Assembly (NCBI RefSeq): GCF_003852715.1
Contig: NZ_RIAV01000001.1
Span: 1 to 64,000, forward strand
DNA: 64,000 bases
Direction of reading: 5' to 3'
DNA from: Ectobacillus antri
Lineage (GTDB): Bacteria; Bacillota; Bacilli; Bacillales; Bacillaceae_G
The translations under genes were made by a program, and so were the position numbers. The notes beneath the pieces are model-generated. The model saw only the letters and a program-made list of their open reading frames with translations. It was not told the origin of the DNA and did not search any database. Positions 1 through 7,586 of the stretch are shown here, one piece after another (within the stretch, counting starts at the first letter, position 1; each line of letters opens with the position of its first letter).

Positions 1-120
1 AGCATAATCATATATAGAGCATGGAATAGGCTCAATAGCTAAGTCAATTTCGTACCGTGAGGTACGATTACCTTAGAAGCCCCCACCTCTAAGCGAAGCG
101 TAGGTGGCGGGTAGTTCACT
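1..120 (+). other. Right-end hairpin of an IS200/IS605-type element (omegaRNA-like)
   Basis: Two hairpins sit side by side. Positions 51-66 read CGTACC-GTGA-GGTACG. Positions 80-111 form a longer stem with arms CCCCACCT and AGGTGGCGGG around a GCGAAGC-containing loop, followed by TAGTTCAC. In Bacillus genomes this arrangement is typical of the 3' end of IS605/IS1341-type elements, where the transcript downstream of tnpB acts as the guide (omega) RNA. No tnpB is visible because the window starts here. It is either just outside on the left or lost. The family assignment is by recognition of the hairpin, not by alignment. Confidence 0.5.
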
Positions 121-161
121 CCAATCAACAACTTGACTAAAAAATAGGGGGGTGATGGAGT

Positions 162-566
162 ATGATATATACGCATTCATCAGAAGGTATTACGGCAGAC
201 ATGTTAACAGGATTTTTCGTTGGATGGCCCAATCCGCCAAAGCCGCAAACACACTTGCAATTGCTACAAAATAGCAACAAGGTTATCTTGGCAATCGACG
301 AGCAAACGAATCAAGTAGTGGGATTTATCACTGCCATTAGCGACGGTGTTCTTTCCGCTTACATTCCGCTGCTGGAAGTATTGCCTGCCTATCAGCAAAA
401 AGGAATTGGCAAGGAGCTAATGACCCGTATGCTGAAAGAACTGGAACATATATATATGATCGATTTGTGCTGTGACGACGACTTACTGCCTTATTACGAA
501 GAATTTGGCATGATGCGATCCAACGGTATGCTGCTGCGAAATTATCACAGGCAGTCAGGTGAATGA
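162..566 (+). CDS. GNAT family N-acetyltransferase
   Basis: A 134-residue single-domain GNAT acetyltransferase that would transfer acetyl from acetyl-CoA to an unknown amine; cytosolic. The acetyl-CoA loop (motif A) is visible as Q78-Q-K-G-I-G83 after the strand 'IPLLEVLP', and is followed by the helix 'KELMTRMLKEL'. The C-terminal 'LLPYYEEFGM' matches the usual family ending, where a Tyr acts as general acid. The start ATG has an AGGGGGGTGATGG ribosome binding site. It is a single-gene unit flanked by mobile-element remnants, with the IS605-type hairpin upstream and a palindromic repeat downstream. The substrate cannot be read from the sequence. Confidence 0.85.
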   Translation: MIYTHSSEGITADMLTGFFVGWPNPPKPQTHLQLLQNSNKVILAIDEQTNQVVGFITAISDGVLSAYIPLLEVLPAYQQKGIGKELMTRMLKELEHIYMIDLCCDDDLLPYYEEFGMMRSNGMLLRNYHRQSGE

Positions 567-570
567 TAAG

Positions 571-738
571 AAAAGAGGCTGGGACATCACTGCATCATGT
601 AACTCTAAAACTGAAAGAATCGAGAAGAAACAACACTAATAAATGAAAAGTCCGAACTAAAATGAATTCTGAGTAGAGAATTCCGACTAATAGTTCGGAT
701 TTTTCTTTGGTCAAAAACCTTTTGTCCCAACCTTTTTT
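571..738. repeat. MITE-like palindromic repeat, copy 1
   Basis: A 168-bp imperfect palindrome with terminal inverted repeats AAAAGAGGCTGGGACA and TGTCCCAACCTTTTTT. The inner inverted block is GTCCGAACTAAAATGAATTC against GAATTCCGACTAATAGTTCGGA. A second copy lies at 14680-14847. It has no coding capacity and could be transcribed as a large hairpin. The GAGGCTGGGAC ends recur in small non-autonomous elements of several Firmicutes. Here the repeat abuts the stop codon of the VOC gene on the minus strand and may serve as its terminator. Confidence 0.75.
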
Positions 739-1101
739 CTATGCGCCCACTAGTACAAATACATGCCCATCCGGTGCTTGCATCACAGCAACATGACCGC
801 CAAGTGGGTTAGGGAAAGGCGTTCGAATCCACCGGACATCCGAGCGCGGCCGCAATGCTTCATATACCGCCCAGACATTCTCTACCACAATTTCTATATC
901 TGCCATTTGCAGGTGCGGATTGTTTTTCAAAACGAGCTCGGTATTTCCTTGAGGAAAGCGCATTCCAACCAATTTCCATCTCTCTTCGTCATCTTGATAC
1001 ACATCCCAAGCCTTTTCTAAACCCATTGCCTCATAAAAAGCAATTGAGCTTTCGATATGAGCGCTGTAAATCGCAATGCATTCCATTCGCTTCCACATCA
1101 T
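739..1101 (-). CDS. VOC (glyoxalase/bleomycin-resistance fold) protein
   Basis: A 120-residue one-module vicinal-oxygen-chelate protein. The N-terminal 'AIYSAHIESSIAFYEAMG' is the typical first beta-alpha unit. The C-terminal 'NPLGGHVAVMQAPDGHVFVLV' resembles the 'DPDGN.. E' end of the fold, with Val where the metal-ligand Glu is often found. It starts with ATG (a second ATG follows) and overlaps the stop of the upstream AraC-type regulator by the 4-bp ATGA, so the two are translationally coupled. The pair may form a sensor/resistance unit; the ligand is unknown. Confidence 0.8.
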   Translation of the reverse strand: MMWKRMECIAIYSAHIESSIAFYEAMGLEKAWDVYQDDEERWKLVGMRFPQGNTELVLKNNPHLQMADIEIVVENVWAVYEALRPRSDVRWIRTPFPNPLGGHVAVMQAPDGHVFVLVGA

Positions 1102-1967
1102 GCTTTAGGAACAATGGGAATCCAAATTTCAGAGTAGTAATCTTCCTTCATTGCGTCTTCTAATGGATATACCTCGAGCTCCGCCGCGCCGGCTGGTCGG
1201 TATGGATTAGATGGAAACCATTCAGAGTAAATCCGGTTCCACATATCCTGCATCGCATGCGGCATCGGACCGTGTACTTCAAAAATTGCATAGGTTGCCG
1301 GTGCTAACGTAAGACGCTCGAGGTGCTTTGGTGTGTCGGCAGTATCATGTGCTGCGGCAATCCAGTACTCGATGGTTTTCGCCTGTGCGTCTAGCGCGCG
1401 GCAAACACCGAGTACACCTTTAACTACACCGTTGTTTAAAGATACTAATTCATCATTCATACCGTTTTGATGCACTTCTGCCCACATCTTCGGGATTTCC
1501 CGCTGTTGTTCATTGTTTTCGCACGAAAAGGTGCGCTTCACACCCACAATTGAAAAGACCTCTTTTTCTTCCATTCTCACTTTCATTGGATCCGCTCCTT
1601 TTAATAGAACTGAGATGACCAAACGATTGTATACAGTTAAGCCGGCGGGTGCTCCTTTTACTTCAGACGGTGGGAGCCCGTGCTGACGTTTGAATGCTTT
1701 TGCGAACGCTTCTGGTGTTTCATAGCCATACTTTAGTGCCGTATCTAGCACACGGGCGTTATGAAATGCCAATTCTTGTCCTGCTAGTGTCAAACGCCTT
1801 TTCCTGACATAATCACCCACGCTCATTCCAGTTAACACAGAGAACAAACGCTGAAAGTGAAACACCGATATATGGGCCCGCTTCGCAGCTTCCTCTACAG
1901 AATACCCCTTCGTCAAACCATTTTCCAAATAATCAATCGCCGCCTGTAATTCTTCCGTCCATCCCAT
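1098..1967 (-). CDS. AraC-family regulator with GyrI-like effector-binding domain
   Basis: 289 residues. Residues 1-105 carry the two helix-turn-helix motifs of the AraC/XylS DNA-binding domain ('VEEAAKRAHISVFHFQRLF', 'ALKYGYETPEAFAKAFKR'). Residues 135-289 form a GyrI-like (SOUL/BmrR-type) small-molecule-binding domain ending 'SEIWIPI'. This order (DNA binding first) is common in Bacillus multidrug or antibiotic sensors. The open frame extends 18 codons further upstream, but ATG at 1967 is preferred because GAGGTGATC lies just before it. It overlaps the downstream VOC gene by ATGA and probably regulates that gene together with itself. Confidence 0.85.
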   Translation of the reverse strand: MGWTEELQAAIDYLENGLTKGYSVEEAAKRAHISVFHFQRLFSVLTGMSVGDYVRKRRLTLAGQELAFHNARVLDTALKYGYETPEAFAKAFKRQHGLPPSEVKGAPAGLTVYNRLVISVLLKGADPMKVRMEEKEVFSIVGVKRTFSCENNEQQREIPKMWAEVHQNGMNDELVSLNNGVVKGVLGVCRALDAQAKTIEYWIAAAHDTADTPKHLERLTLAPATYAIFEVHGPMPHAMQDMWNRIYSEWFPSNPYRPAGAAELEVYPLEDAMKEDYYSEIWIPIVPKA

Positions 1968-2129
1968 ATGATCACCTCGCTTCTTCAGTATAACGCGTGC
2001 GTTTGTTTTGCACCTGTTCATTTCTGCTTATTGCTGACAGATGTATCGTACCAAATTTTTGTAACGTGCCATATATGTTGCCGCATTCTTTTTTACAATA
2101 AAGCTATAAAAACGAATGGAGGAGAAGCA

Positions 2130-2579
2130 ATGAACGTGAAAGCCTTTTTAACAGATGTCATGAAACGAGGCGAAGGGGTATTTGTACGAACGGTATTGCC
2201 CGTGGAAAATCTAGAAAACTTTGATCTACCAAGGATTTTAGACAAGTCCTATACGGTAGAGGAGTTGTGCTGTGTACTTCAGGAAGGGCAATACGTATAT
2301 GTCAACTTCACAAGCAGTGTCACACATGGAAAAGCGCAAACGATTATGGGTTCATCATATGTGATGGAGGCGCAGCGCGTACCGGGCGCATTTCTGGCTG
2401 GTGCCGGTACGATTGGGTATTTGCTTTGGCAGGAAGCAGACGAAGTAAAGGTATGTCCCGCTTTACTCGAGGAAGATCATATACAGCCTCTGTCAAGTGC
2501 GGGTGTATTTGCGGAGGAGATGTCACACTATCTGAATTCATTTCAAACGGTAGAGAATAGGTACGCGCACAGCCTATAA
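2130..2579 (+). CDS. Hypothetical protein, 149 residues
   Basis: Not recognised. ATG at 2130 is preceded by TGGAGGAGAAGCA, an excellent ribosome binding site, whereas the longer frame from 1968 starts inside the divergent promoter and is rejected. The protein is soluble and mildly acidic with no signal peptide. A central stretch 'GQYVYVNFTSSVTHGKAQTIMGSS' suggests beta structure. It is divergent from the AraC gene with about 160 bp between the starts. It is followed by a CDS-free 115 bp that holds the promoter of the DUF4352 gene. Confidence 0.65.
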   Translation: MNVKAFLTDVMKRGEGVFVRTVLPVENLENFDLPRILDKSYTVEELCCVLQEGQYVYVNFTSSVTHGKAQTIMGSSYVMEAQRVPGAFLAGAGTIGYLLWQEADEVKVCPALLEEDHIQPLSSAGVFAEEMSHYLNSFQTVENRYAHSL

Positions 2580-2696
2580 TGTGGCTTGCAAATTTTTGAA
2601 AAGATATTATTTATGCGACGTAAATAGTGCCGCATTACATTCTATTATAAGGTTGTAAACAGCAACCATTATATATAACCTAGGAGGAATGAAACC

Positions 2697-3278
2697 ATGG
2701 CAAAGGAAAAAGTGAAAAAACCGTTTTACAAGAAATTTTGGTTTTGGGTGCTAGCGGTAATTGTAATCGCAGTAGCAGTAAACGGCGGAGAGGAAAGCAA
2801 AGAGACTGCAGCGCAACCAGCGAAAGTTGAAAAAGCAGCGGAACCGGCAAAAACAGAGAAGGCAGCGAAAAAAGTGTTTGGCTTGAACGAAGCCGTTACA
2901 GTCGATAAGTTTACGTATACGGTAAAAAGTGTCAATGAGACGAATAAACTGTCAAATGTTCTTGGTGATAAAACAACGTCTGGTAAATTCGTCATTGTGG
3001 AAGTAGATGTGAAAAATGGTGATAAAAAAGCACGTCTGGTAGATGGAGAGATGTTCCGCATCAAAGCGGGCGGTAACGAATACGAGGCTAATATCGAGTA
3101 TGATATGTACGTAAATGAAGGTGATATTGGCTTCTTCTTAAAAGAAATCAATCCTGGCATCTCTAAAGCAGGTAAAGTCGTCTTCGAACTGCCAGCCGAT
3201 GTAGCAAGCTACGATTTAGAAGTATCCTCTGGTCTGGGCTGGTCCGGTGGCAAATATGAAATGATTAAGCTAAAATAA
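2697..3278 (+). CDS. DUF4352-type membrane-anchored protein
   Basis: 193 residues. A Lys-rich N-terminus is followed by one hydrophobic segment (about residues 13-28, 'FWFWVLAVIVIAVAV'). A low-complexity Lys/Glu/Ala/Pro linker (about 32-60) with the repeated 'PAKVEKAAEPAKTEKAA' comes next. The C-terminal extracytoplasmic domain has 'GKFVIVEVDVKNGDKKAR' and 'INPGISKAGKVVFELP', hallmarks of the immunoglobulin-like DUF4352 fold often seen in Bacillus surface proteins. The anchor probably leaves the domain outside the membrane. The RBS is AGGAGG nine bases before ATG. Function unknown. Confidence 0.8.
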   Translation: MAKEKVKKPFYKKFWFWVLAVIVIAVAVNGGEESKETAAQPAKVEKAAEPAKTEKAAKKVFGLNEAVTVDKFTYTVKSVNETNKLSNVLGDKTTSGKFVIVEVDVKNGDKKARLVDGEMFRIKAGGNEYEANIEYDMYVNEGDIGFFLKEINPGISKAGKVVFELPADVASYDLEVSSGLGWSGGKYEMIKLK

Positions 3279-3282
3279 AGCC

Positions 3283-3386
3283 TGATGTTGCGAACCGGCA
3301 CTTGTTGATGGGGGTGGGCTCTCTGGCTACCGCAGAACGCGAACCTTCGTAACGGAAATCAACAATGAACTTTAGCAGAGTCAAAT
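3283..3386 (+). repeat. Bacillus-type dispersed intergenic repeat, copy 1
   Basis: This imperfect inverted repeat belongs to the family whose ends read CTTGTTGATTGGAGTGAAG and CGTAACGGAAATCAACAA. Four copies occur in the window: here, 7369-7457, 37884-38000 and 48511-48660. All lie in intergenic DNA and in both orientations. The ends are partly complementary (TTGTTGAT/ATCAACAA), so a long hairpin is possible in RNA. Similar sequences are common in Bacillus genomes. Confidence 0.65.
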
Positions 3387-3426
3387 AAAAACAGGACCTA
3401 TCACAATATTGGTGATAGGTCTTTTC
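3387..3426 (+). terminator. Intrinsic terminator
   Basis: Stem GACCTATCAC / GTGATAGGTC followed by TTTTC. It lies downstream of the DUF4352 gene and the dispersed repeat. Confidence 0.7.
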
Positions 3427-3478
3427 ATGATAAAGGGGGTGTATACCCTTTGCGAACTGAATCTGAAGATACATACGA

Positions 3479-3506
3479 AAGGCCTCTAGTGTCAGAGGCC
3501 TTTTTC
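3479..3506. terminator. Bidirectional intrinsic terminator
   Basis: Stem AAAGGCCTCT / AGAGGCCTTTTTC with a six-base loop. It stands alone between the preceding terminator and the 53-bp repeat array. Confidence 0.65.
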
Positions 3507-3561
3507 TTTATCGATTTATAAATTGAATTGATATGAACTTTGTCCAGCTAAGTGTAACCTA

Positions 3562-3850
3562 TCTAAGATTAGGTGTCCCGCAAGAGTGTTTCGCAGACCA
3601 CGAGAGAGAGAAAATCTGAGGTTAGGTGCCCCGCAAGAGCGTCTCACGGACCACAAGAGAGAGAAAATCTGAGGTTAGGTGTCCCGCAAGAGTGTTTCGC
3701 AGACCACGAGAGAGAGAAAATCTGAGGTTAGGTGTCCCGCAAGAGCGTCTCACGGACCACAAGAGAGAGAAAATCTGAGGTTAGGTGTCCCGCAAGCGTG
3801 TTTCGCAGACCACGAGAGAGGAAACTTGAGGTTAGGTGTCCCGCAAGAAA
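3562..3850. repeat. 53-bp tandem repeat array A (about 5.5 units)
   Basis: TTAGGTG recurs at 3569, 3622, 3675, 3728, 3781 and 3832, giving a period of 53 with the last unit 51. Each unit contains CCGCAAGAGNGTNTCNCNG, an imperfect palindrome. The two halves of the array alternate between GTGTTTCGCAGACCACGAG and GCGTCTCACGGACCACAAG versions, which suggests duplication of a two-unit block of 106 bp. Array B at 12133-12503 is built of the same unit. No spacers are present, so this is not CRISPR. A 60-codon frame runs through the array but has no RBS and is rejected. Confidence 0.85.
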
Positions 3851-3882
3851 AACTGCCATGATTCGTGCACAATTAGTCACAC

Positions 3883-3999
3883 GTGTTCGAGCTGCTTGAC
3901 GACGAAGGAAATCGCCTGCGAATTGTTCATCAGCGAGAAAACAATCCGGACTATATCAACAAGGCGAGGGACTTGCAAGTCATAGAAACTTTTATATAG
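3883..3999 (+). pseudogene. C-terminal remnant of an unidentified protein
   Basis: A short open stretch begins at a GTG directly after array A and encodes an orderly, charged peptide ('VFELLDDEGNRLRIV', then 'DYINKARDLQVIETFI') before TAG. It has no RBS, and the upstream frame is closed by TAG at 3874. It reads like the tail of a lost gene whose front was replaced by the repeat array. Not recognised. It lies just upstream of the NAD-salvage operon and may be a decayed member of it. Confidence 0.4.
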
Positions 4000-4059
4000 A
4001 CTTTTCAAATCAATTACATATAATAAACAAATTGTTAATTAAAAAGAGGTGCATCTCCT

Positions 4060-4694
4060 ATGAGCAACGAAAAGGAAATGGAGCAATACGATGTCCGCAA
4101 GTACCATACATCAAACGGACATCGCAGTGTTCACGATTGTGTCCGATTACAGTGAGCCGTTGATGACGCTACAAATCATGCTGATTAAGCGCGCCGTCCG
4201 TACTGCAAAAGGGCACTACAATATAGAATGTAGCAAATGGGCATTGCCGGGCGGTTTTGTGCAGCCAGATGAAACAGCGTTGCAGGCGGCAAAGCGTGAA
4301 CTTGCGGAGGAAACAGGTATCACTGACATTCATATGAAGCATGTTGGTATGTATGACAGACCGGGACGTGACCCGCGCGGCAGATGACGCAGCAGAGGTA
4401 GCCTTGTTTGGGATGGAGGAGGCGCTGAAGCTTAACCTTGCGTTTGACCACCATGATATTATCACCGATGCAATTCGCATTATACGAGAGGATTTACTGC
4501 AGGCGGTGTTAAAAACCGTAACGAACGATCCGGTCATTACTAGTGAAGCAAGCTTCTTGCATAAAATCGAAAATTTTCCATTTATTCATCCTGTAGCAGG
4601 CAGAAAAACACAACGTACATTAAAAATACCAGCGCAGCTGTTTGAGTTTATAGACAGGAATGTCGTAAAATCAATTTATACGGCGCGTTATTAA
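4060..4694 (+). pseudogene. NUDIX hydrolase / NrtR-like protein, broken by frameshifts and deletions
   Basis: ATG at 4060 has AAAGAGGTG ahead of it and encodes 'MSNEKEMEQYDVRKY', after which the frame is lost. The NUDIX core continues in a second frame from about 4091 and contains an intact NUDIX box (GFVQPDE, then REL-AEETGI). It stops at 4387 right after 'DPRGR'. A third segment from about 4380 ('AADDAAEVALFGMEEAL', then 'FIDRNVVKSIYTARY') resembles the C-terminal winged-helix part of NUDIX/NrtR proteins. About 25 residues appear to be missing at the 4380 junction, and others after 'REDLLQ'. As head gene of an NAD operon it may once have been an NAD-responsive regulator or an ADP-ribose hydrolase; that role is inference. 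Confidence 0.75.
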
Positions 4695-4716
4695 AAGAAG
4701 AGGAGGATATACTATC

Positions 4717-5262
4717 ATGAAAGCACTACTGAACATTGATTACACTAATGATTTTATCGCGGCGGACGGCGCACTTACATGCGGCGAGCCGGGGCAAGCA
4801 ATTGAAGCGGAGCTTGTTCGCTTAACAAAGGAATTCATTGAAAGCGGTAACTATGTTGTGTTCGCGATTGATTTGCATGAAAAAGGCGATACATATCATC
4901 CAGAAACGAAATTGTTCCCGCCGCACAATATTAGAAATACAGAAGGTCGTAAGTTGTACGGCGCACTCGAGCCCTTATATCAAGAAAACAAAGATAAATC
5001 CAATGTATATTGGATGGATAAAACGCGCTATAGCGCATTTGCGGGCACTGATTTGGAGACGAAACTGCGCGAGCGCGGCATCACAGAGGTACATATCGTG
5101 GGCTGCTGTACCGATATTTGCTGCTTGCATACAGCAGTGGATGCGTACAATAAAGGCTTTTCCATCGTGATTCATGAAAAAGCGGTCGCAAGCTTTAACC
5201 AGGTTGGCCATGATTGGGCGCTGGGGCATTTTAAAATGACGTTGGGAGCCGAAGTAAGATAG
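4717..5262 (+). CDS. pncA: Nicotinamidase (isochorismatase-like cysteine hydrolase)
   Basis: 181 residues, the usual length for bacterial PncA. It hydrolyses nicotinamide to nicotinate and ammonia, the first step of the salvage route to NAD; cytosolic. The catalytic triad is visible as Asp8 ('NIDYTNDF'), Lys102 ('WMDKTRYSAF') and Cys135 in 'GCCTDICC'. Metal ligands are probably Asp52 and His54 ('IDLHEKGDTYH') plus His61. It is followed after 13 bp by pncB, which uses the nicotinate product. RBS GAAGAGGAGG. It appears intact although both outer genes of the operon are broken. Confidence 0.9.
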   Translation: MKALLNIDYTNDFIAADGALTCGEPGQAIEAELVRLTKEFIESGNYVVFAIDLHEKGDTYHPETKLFPPHNIRNTEGRKLYGALEPLYQENKDKSNVYWMDKTRYSAFAGTDLETKLRERGITEVHIVGCCTDICCLHTAVDAYNKGFSIVIHEKAVASFNQVGHDWALGHFKMTLGAEVR

Positions 5263-5275
5263 GGAGGAAACAAAG

Positions 5276-6733
5276 ATGAGCGCGACGTATCGAGACGACA
5301 GTTTTTCGTTGCATACCGATTTATATCAAATTAATATGGCGAAAACATATTGGCAAGACGGTATTCATGAAAAACGAGCTGTATTTGAGGTGTTTTTTCG
5401 TAGATTGCCGTTTGGCAACGGTTTTGCTGTGTTCGCAGGTCTGGAGCGCCTAATTCAGTATTTACAGGACTTTCACCTCACAGAAAGTGATCTTGCATAT
5501 TTACGCGAGGAGCTTCATTATGAAGAGGATTTTCTCACATACTTAAAAGGAATTCGTTTTACTGGTACGGTACGCTCCATGCGAGAAGGAGAATTGGTAT
5601 TTGCCAATGAGCCAATATTACGTATTGAAGCGCCCCTTGTAGAAGCGCAGCTCATTGAAACAGCTGTTCTCAACATCATTAACTATCAAACACTCATTGC
5701 GACAAAAGCAGCTCGTATTAAGACTGTCATCGGTGAGCAACAGGCATTGGAGTTTGGCACAAGACGCGCCCATGAAATGGATGCTGCTGTCTGGGGTACG
5801 CGCGCTGCATTTATCGGTGGCTTTTCCGCAACGTCCAATGTGCGCGCTGGTAAGCTGTTTGGTATACCAGTTGCTGGTACGCACGCGCACGCGCTGGTTC
5901 AGGCATATCGCGATGAATATACGGCGTTTCGCAAATATGCGGAAAGTCACCGCGATTGTGTGTTTTTGGTTGATACGTACGATACTTTAAAATCGGGTGT
6001 ACCGAACGCGATTCGCGTCGCACAAGAGATGGGCGATCGTATTATATTTAAAGGCATTCGCCTTGATAGTGGCGATTTAGCGTATTTATCCAAAGAAGCA
6101 CGCAAAATGCTAGATGCGGCAGGATTTACAGAAACCAAAATTATTGCTTCTAATGACCTCAACGAGGAAACAATCATTAACTTGCGTTCGCAAGGTGCGC
6201 GCATCGATATGTGGGGCATTGGTACGAAAGTAATTACCGCTTACGATCAACCTGCGCTCGGTGCGGTATACAAAATGGTATCTATTGAGGACAATGGAGA
6301 AATGGTTGATACCATTAAAATTAGCGCCAATCCAGAAAAAGTGACCACGCCCGGCCTTAAGCGTGTGTACCGTATCATTAACAAAACAAATGGTAAATCC
6401 GAAGGTGATTATATTGCGCTTGCGCATGAAAATCCGCAGGCGGAGCATCATTTAAAAATGTTCCATCCTGTTCATACCTTCGTCAGCAAGTTTGTCACAA
6501 ACTTTGAAGCGCGCGATTTACATCATATTATTTTTGACAGTGGCAAGCTAGTCTATGAATCACCATCCTTACAAGAGATACAAGCTTTTTTAAAAGAAAA
6601 TTTGAATATACTTTGGGATGAATACAAACGCTCTCTCATGCCGGAGGAGTATCCGGTTGACTTGTCGCAGGCATGCTGGGACAATAAAATGTTACGCATT
6701 AAAGAAGTACAAGAAAAAGTGATGAGGCGATAA
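5276..6733 (+). CDS. pncB: Nicotinate phosphoribosyltransferase
   Basis: 485 residues. It joins nicotinate with PRPP to give nicotinate mononucleotide, with ATP hydrolysis through a phospho-His. Family signatures include the N-terminal 'LHTDLYQINMAKTYW', 'FEVFFRRLPF', the 'GTHAHALVQAY' segment, and 'GIRLDSGDLAYLSKEAR' for phosphate binding. The C-terminal extension matches the longer Firmicute form. The start ATG lies 13 bp after pncA, with GGGAGGAAAC. Its TAA stop (6731-6733) overlaps ATA at 6730. Originally this was probably an ATGA overlap with the next gene; one G-to-A change would explain both the TAA here and the missing start there. Confidence 0.92.
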   Translation: MSATYRDDSFSLHTDLYQINMAKTYWQDGIHEKRAVFEVFFRRLPFGNGFAVFAGLERLIQYLQDFHLTESDLAYLREELHYEEDFLTYLKGIRFTGTVRSMREGELVFANEPILRIEAPLVEAQLIETAVLNIINYQTLIATKAARIKTVIGEQQALEFGTRRAHEMDAAVWGTRAAFIGGFSATSNVRAGKLFGIPVAGTHAHALVQAYRDEYTAFRKYAESHRDCVFLVDTYDTLKSGVPNAIRVAQEMGDRIIFKGIRLDSGDLAYLSKEARKMLDAAGFTETKIIASNDLNEETIINLRSQGARIDMWGIGTKVITAYDQPALGAVYKMVSIEDNGEMVDTIKISANPEKVTTPGLKRVYRIINKTNGKSEGDYIALAHENPQAEHHLKMFHPVHTFVSKFVTNFEARDLHHIIFDSGKLVYESPSLQEIQAFLKENLNILWDEYKRSLMPEEYPVDLSQACWDNKMLRIKEVQEKVMRR

Positions 6734-7340
6734 AAATAGGTGTGTTCGGCTCTTCATTTAATCCAATCACGGATTCGCATTTTTTATGGCGAAAACCCTT
6801 GCGGATCTGTGTGGCTTTCGATTCGTGGAATTTGTACCCTGCTGTCAGTACCGCGGTGATGGAAAGGTGACAAAAACGAGCGACAAGCATCGCTGGAATA
6901 TGCTTCAGCTTGCTATTCGCAACAATACGCTCTTTCGTGCCGATGACTATGATATGAAAGAGCGTGCGGGTATCGGTAAACAGTATACATATTTTACTAT
7001 GGAGTATTTTATTATGGGTGCAGATTTACTTGCGGATATTGATAATCCGGAAATGCCAATTCATAGACACTGGAAGTACCGTGAAGAACTCATTCGTGAA
7101 AATAAGTTTGTCATCATGTCACATGGTGGCATCGACATGCCAAAGGTAATCTCGAAAAGTTTGCTTCTGCGAAAATATCATGATGTCACGCGCTTTCACC
7201 TTGTTGATAAAGGAATCGCAATGGAGGTTGGCTCCAAATATATTCGCGATGAAATTGGGATGGGACGCTATCCAAGGTACTTGATGCGAGATGAAGTGTA
7301 TGACTATATTATGAAGCATAGGGTATATAGTAAGGAATAA
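6730..7340 (+). pseudogene. NadD-like nucleotidyltransferase, start codon lost and frameshifted
   Basis: The expected opening reads ATA AAA ATA GGT in place of an ATG start, giving 'KIGVFGSSFNPITDSHF', the nucleotide-binding motif of the HIGH-type adenylyltransferases. About 20 codons in, the frame breaks: near 6786-6790 one base is missing (TTATGGCG where TTATGGGCG would keep the frame). The remainder continues in the other frame with 'MAKTLADLCGFRFVEFVP', 'FIMGADLL', and the C-terminal 'SKYIRDEIGMG', which matches the family's ISSTxIR-type loop. The role would have been nicotinate mononucleotide to nicotinate dinucleotide. A housekeeping nadD elsewhere would cover the loss. An internal ATG (6786) could still give a truncated, probably inactive product. 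Confidence 0.8.
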
Positions 7341-7366
7341 AAGCAGCGCTGTGCTGCTTTTATTTT
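7341..7366 (+). terminator. Intrinsic terminator of the NAD-salvage operon
   Basis: AAAGCAGC-GCTGT-GCTGCTTT followed by TATTTT, starting one base after the operon's last stop codon. Confidence 0.8.
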
Positions 7367-7368
7367 AT

Positions 7369-7457
7369 GGCTGTGTTAAAGAATTAGCACTTGTTGATTG
7401 GAGTGAAGGTAGTGAGACTCCTGCGGGAAAAGTGAATCAAAGGGAGACCCCGATACA
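7369..7457 (+). repeat. Dispersed intergenic repeat, copy 2 (truncated)
   Basis: It begins GGCTGTGTTAAAG and continues CTTGTTGATTGGAGTGAAGG, then GAGACTCCTGCGGG. The second half with the CGTAACGGAAATCAAC end is missing after about 7457. Same family as the copies at 3283, 37884 and 48511. Confidence 0.6.
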
Positions 7458-7524
7458 ACTGGAGTATATATTGCATGTAGTATAGACATATTTCTGTATC
7501 ATTGGGTAATTGCTAGCATGAAAA

Positions 7525-7542
7525 TACTTGCATAAACAACTA
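7525..7542. promoter_or_regulatory. Probable MarR operator, site 1
   Basis: TACTTGCATAAACAACTA lies 45 bp before the marR-type start. It differs at two central positions from the site at 8033-8050 upstream of the transporter gene. The shared core TTGNNTAAACAA indicates that one regulator binds both. Confidence 0.65.
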
Positions 7543-7586
7543 TTTTTTTATATACTACAATCGTAAACAAAAAAGGAGGTTCTCAC

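Noticed and set aside
2344-2541. 65-codon frame antisense to the 149-residue hypothetical gene
   Set aside because: No RBS, and the plus-strand frame has a better start.
3562-3850. CRISPR-like periodic repeats
   Set aside because: The whole 53-bp unit is repeated without unique spacers, and no cas genes are present. The same holds for 12133-12503.
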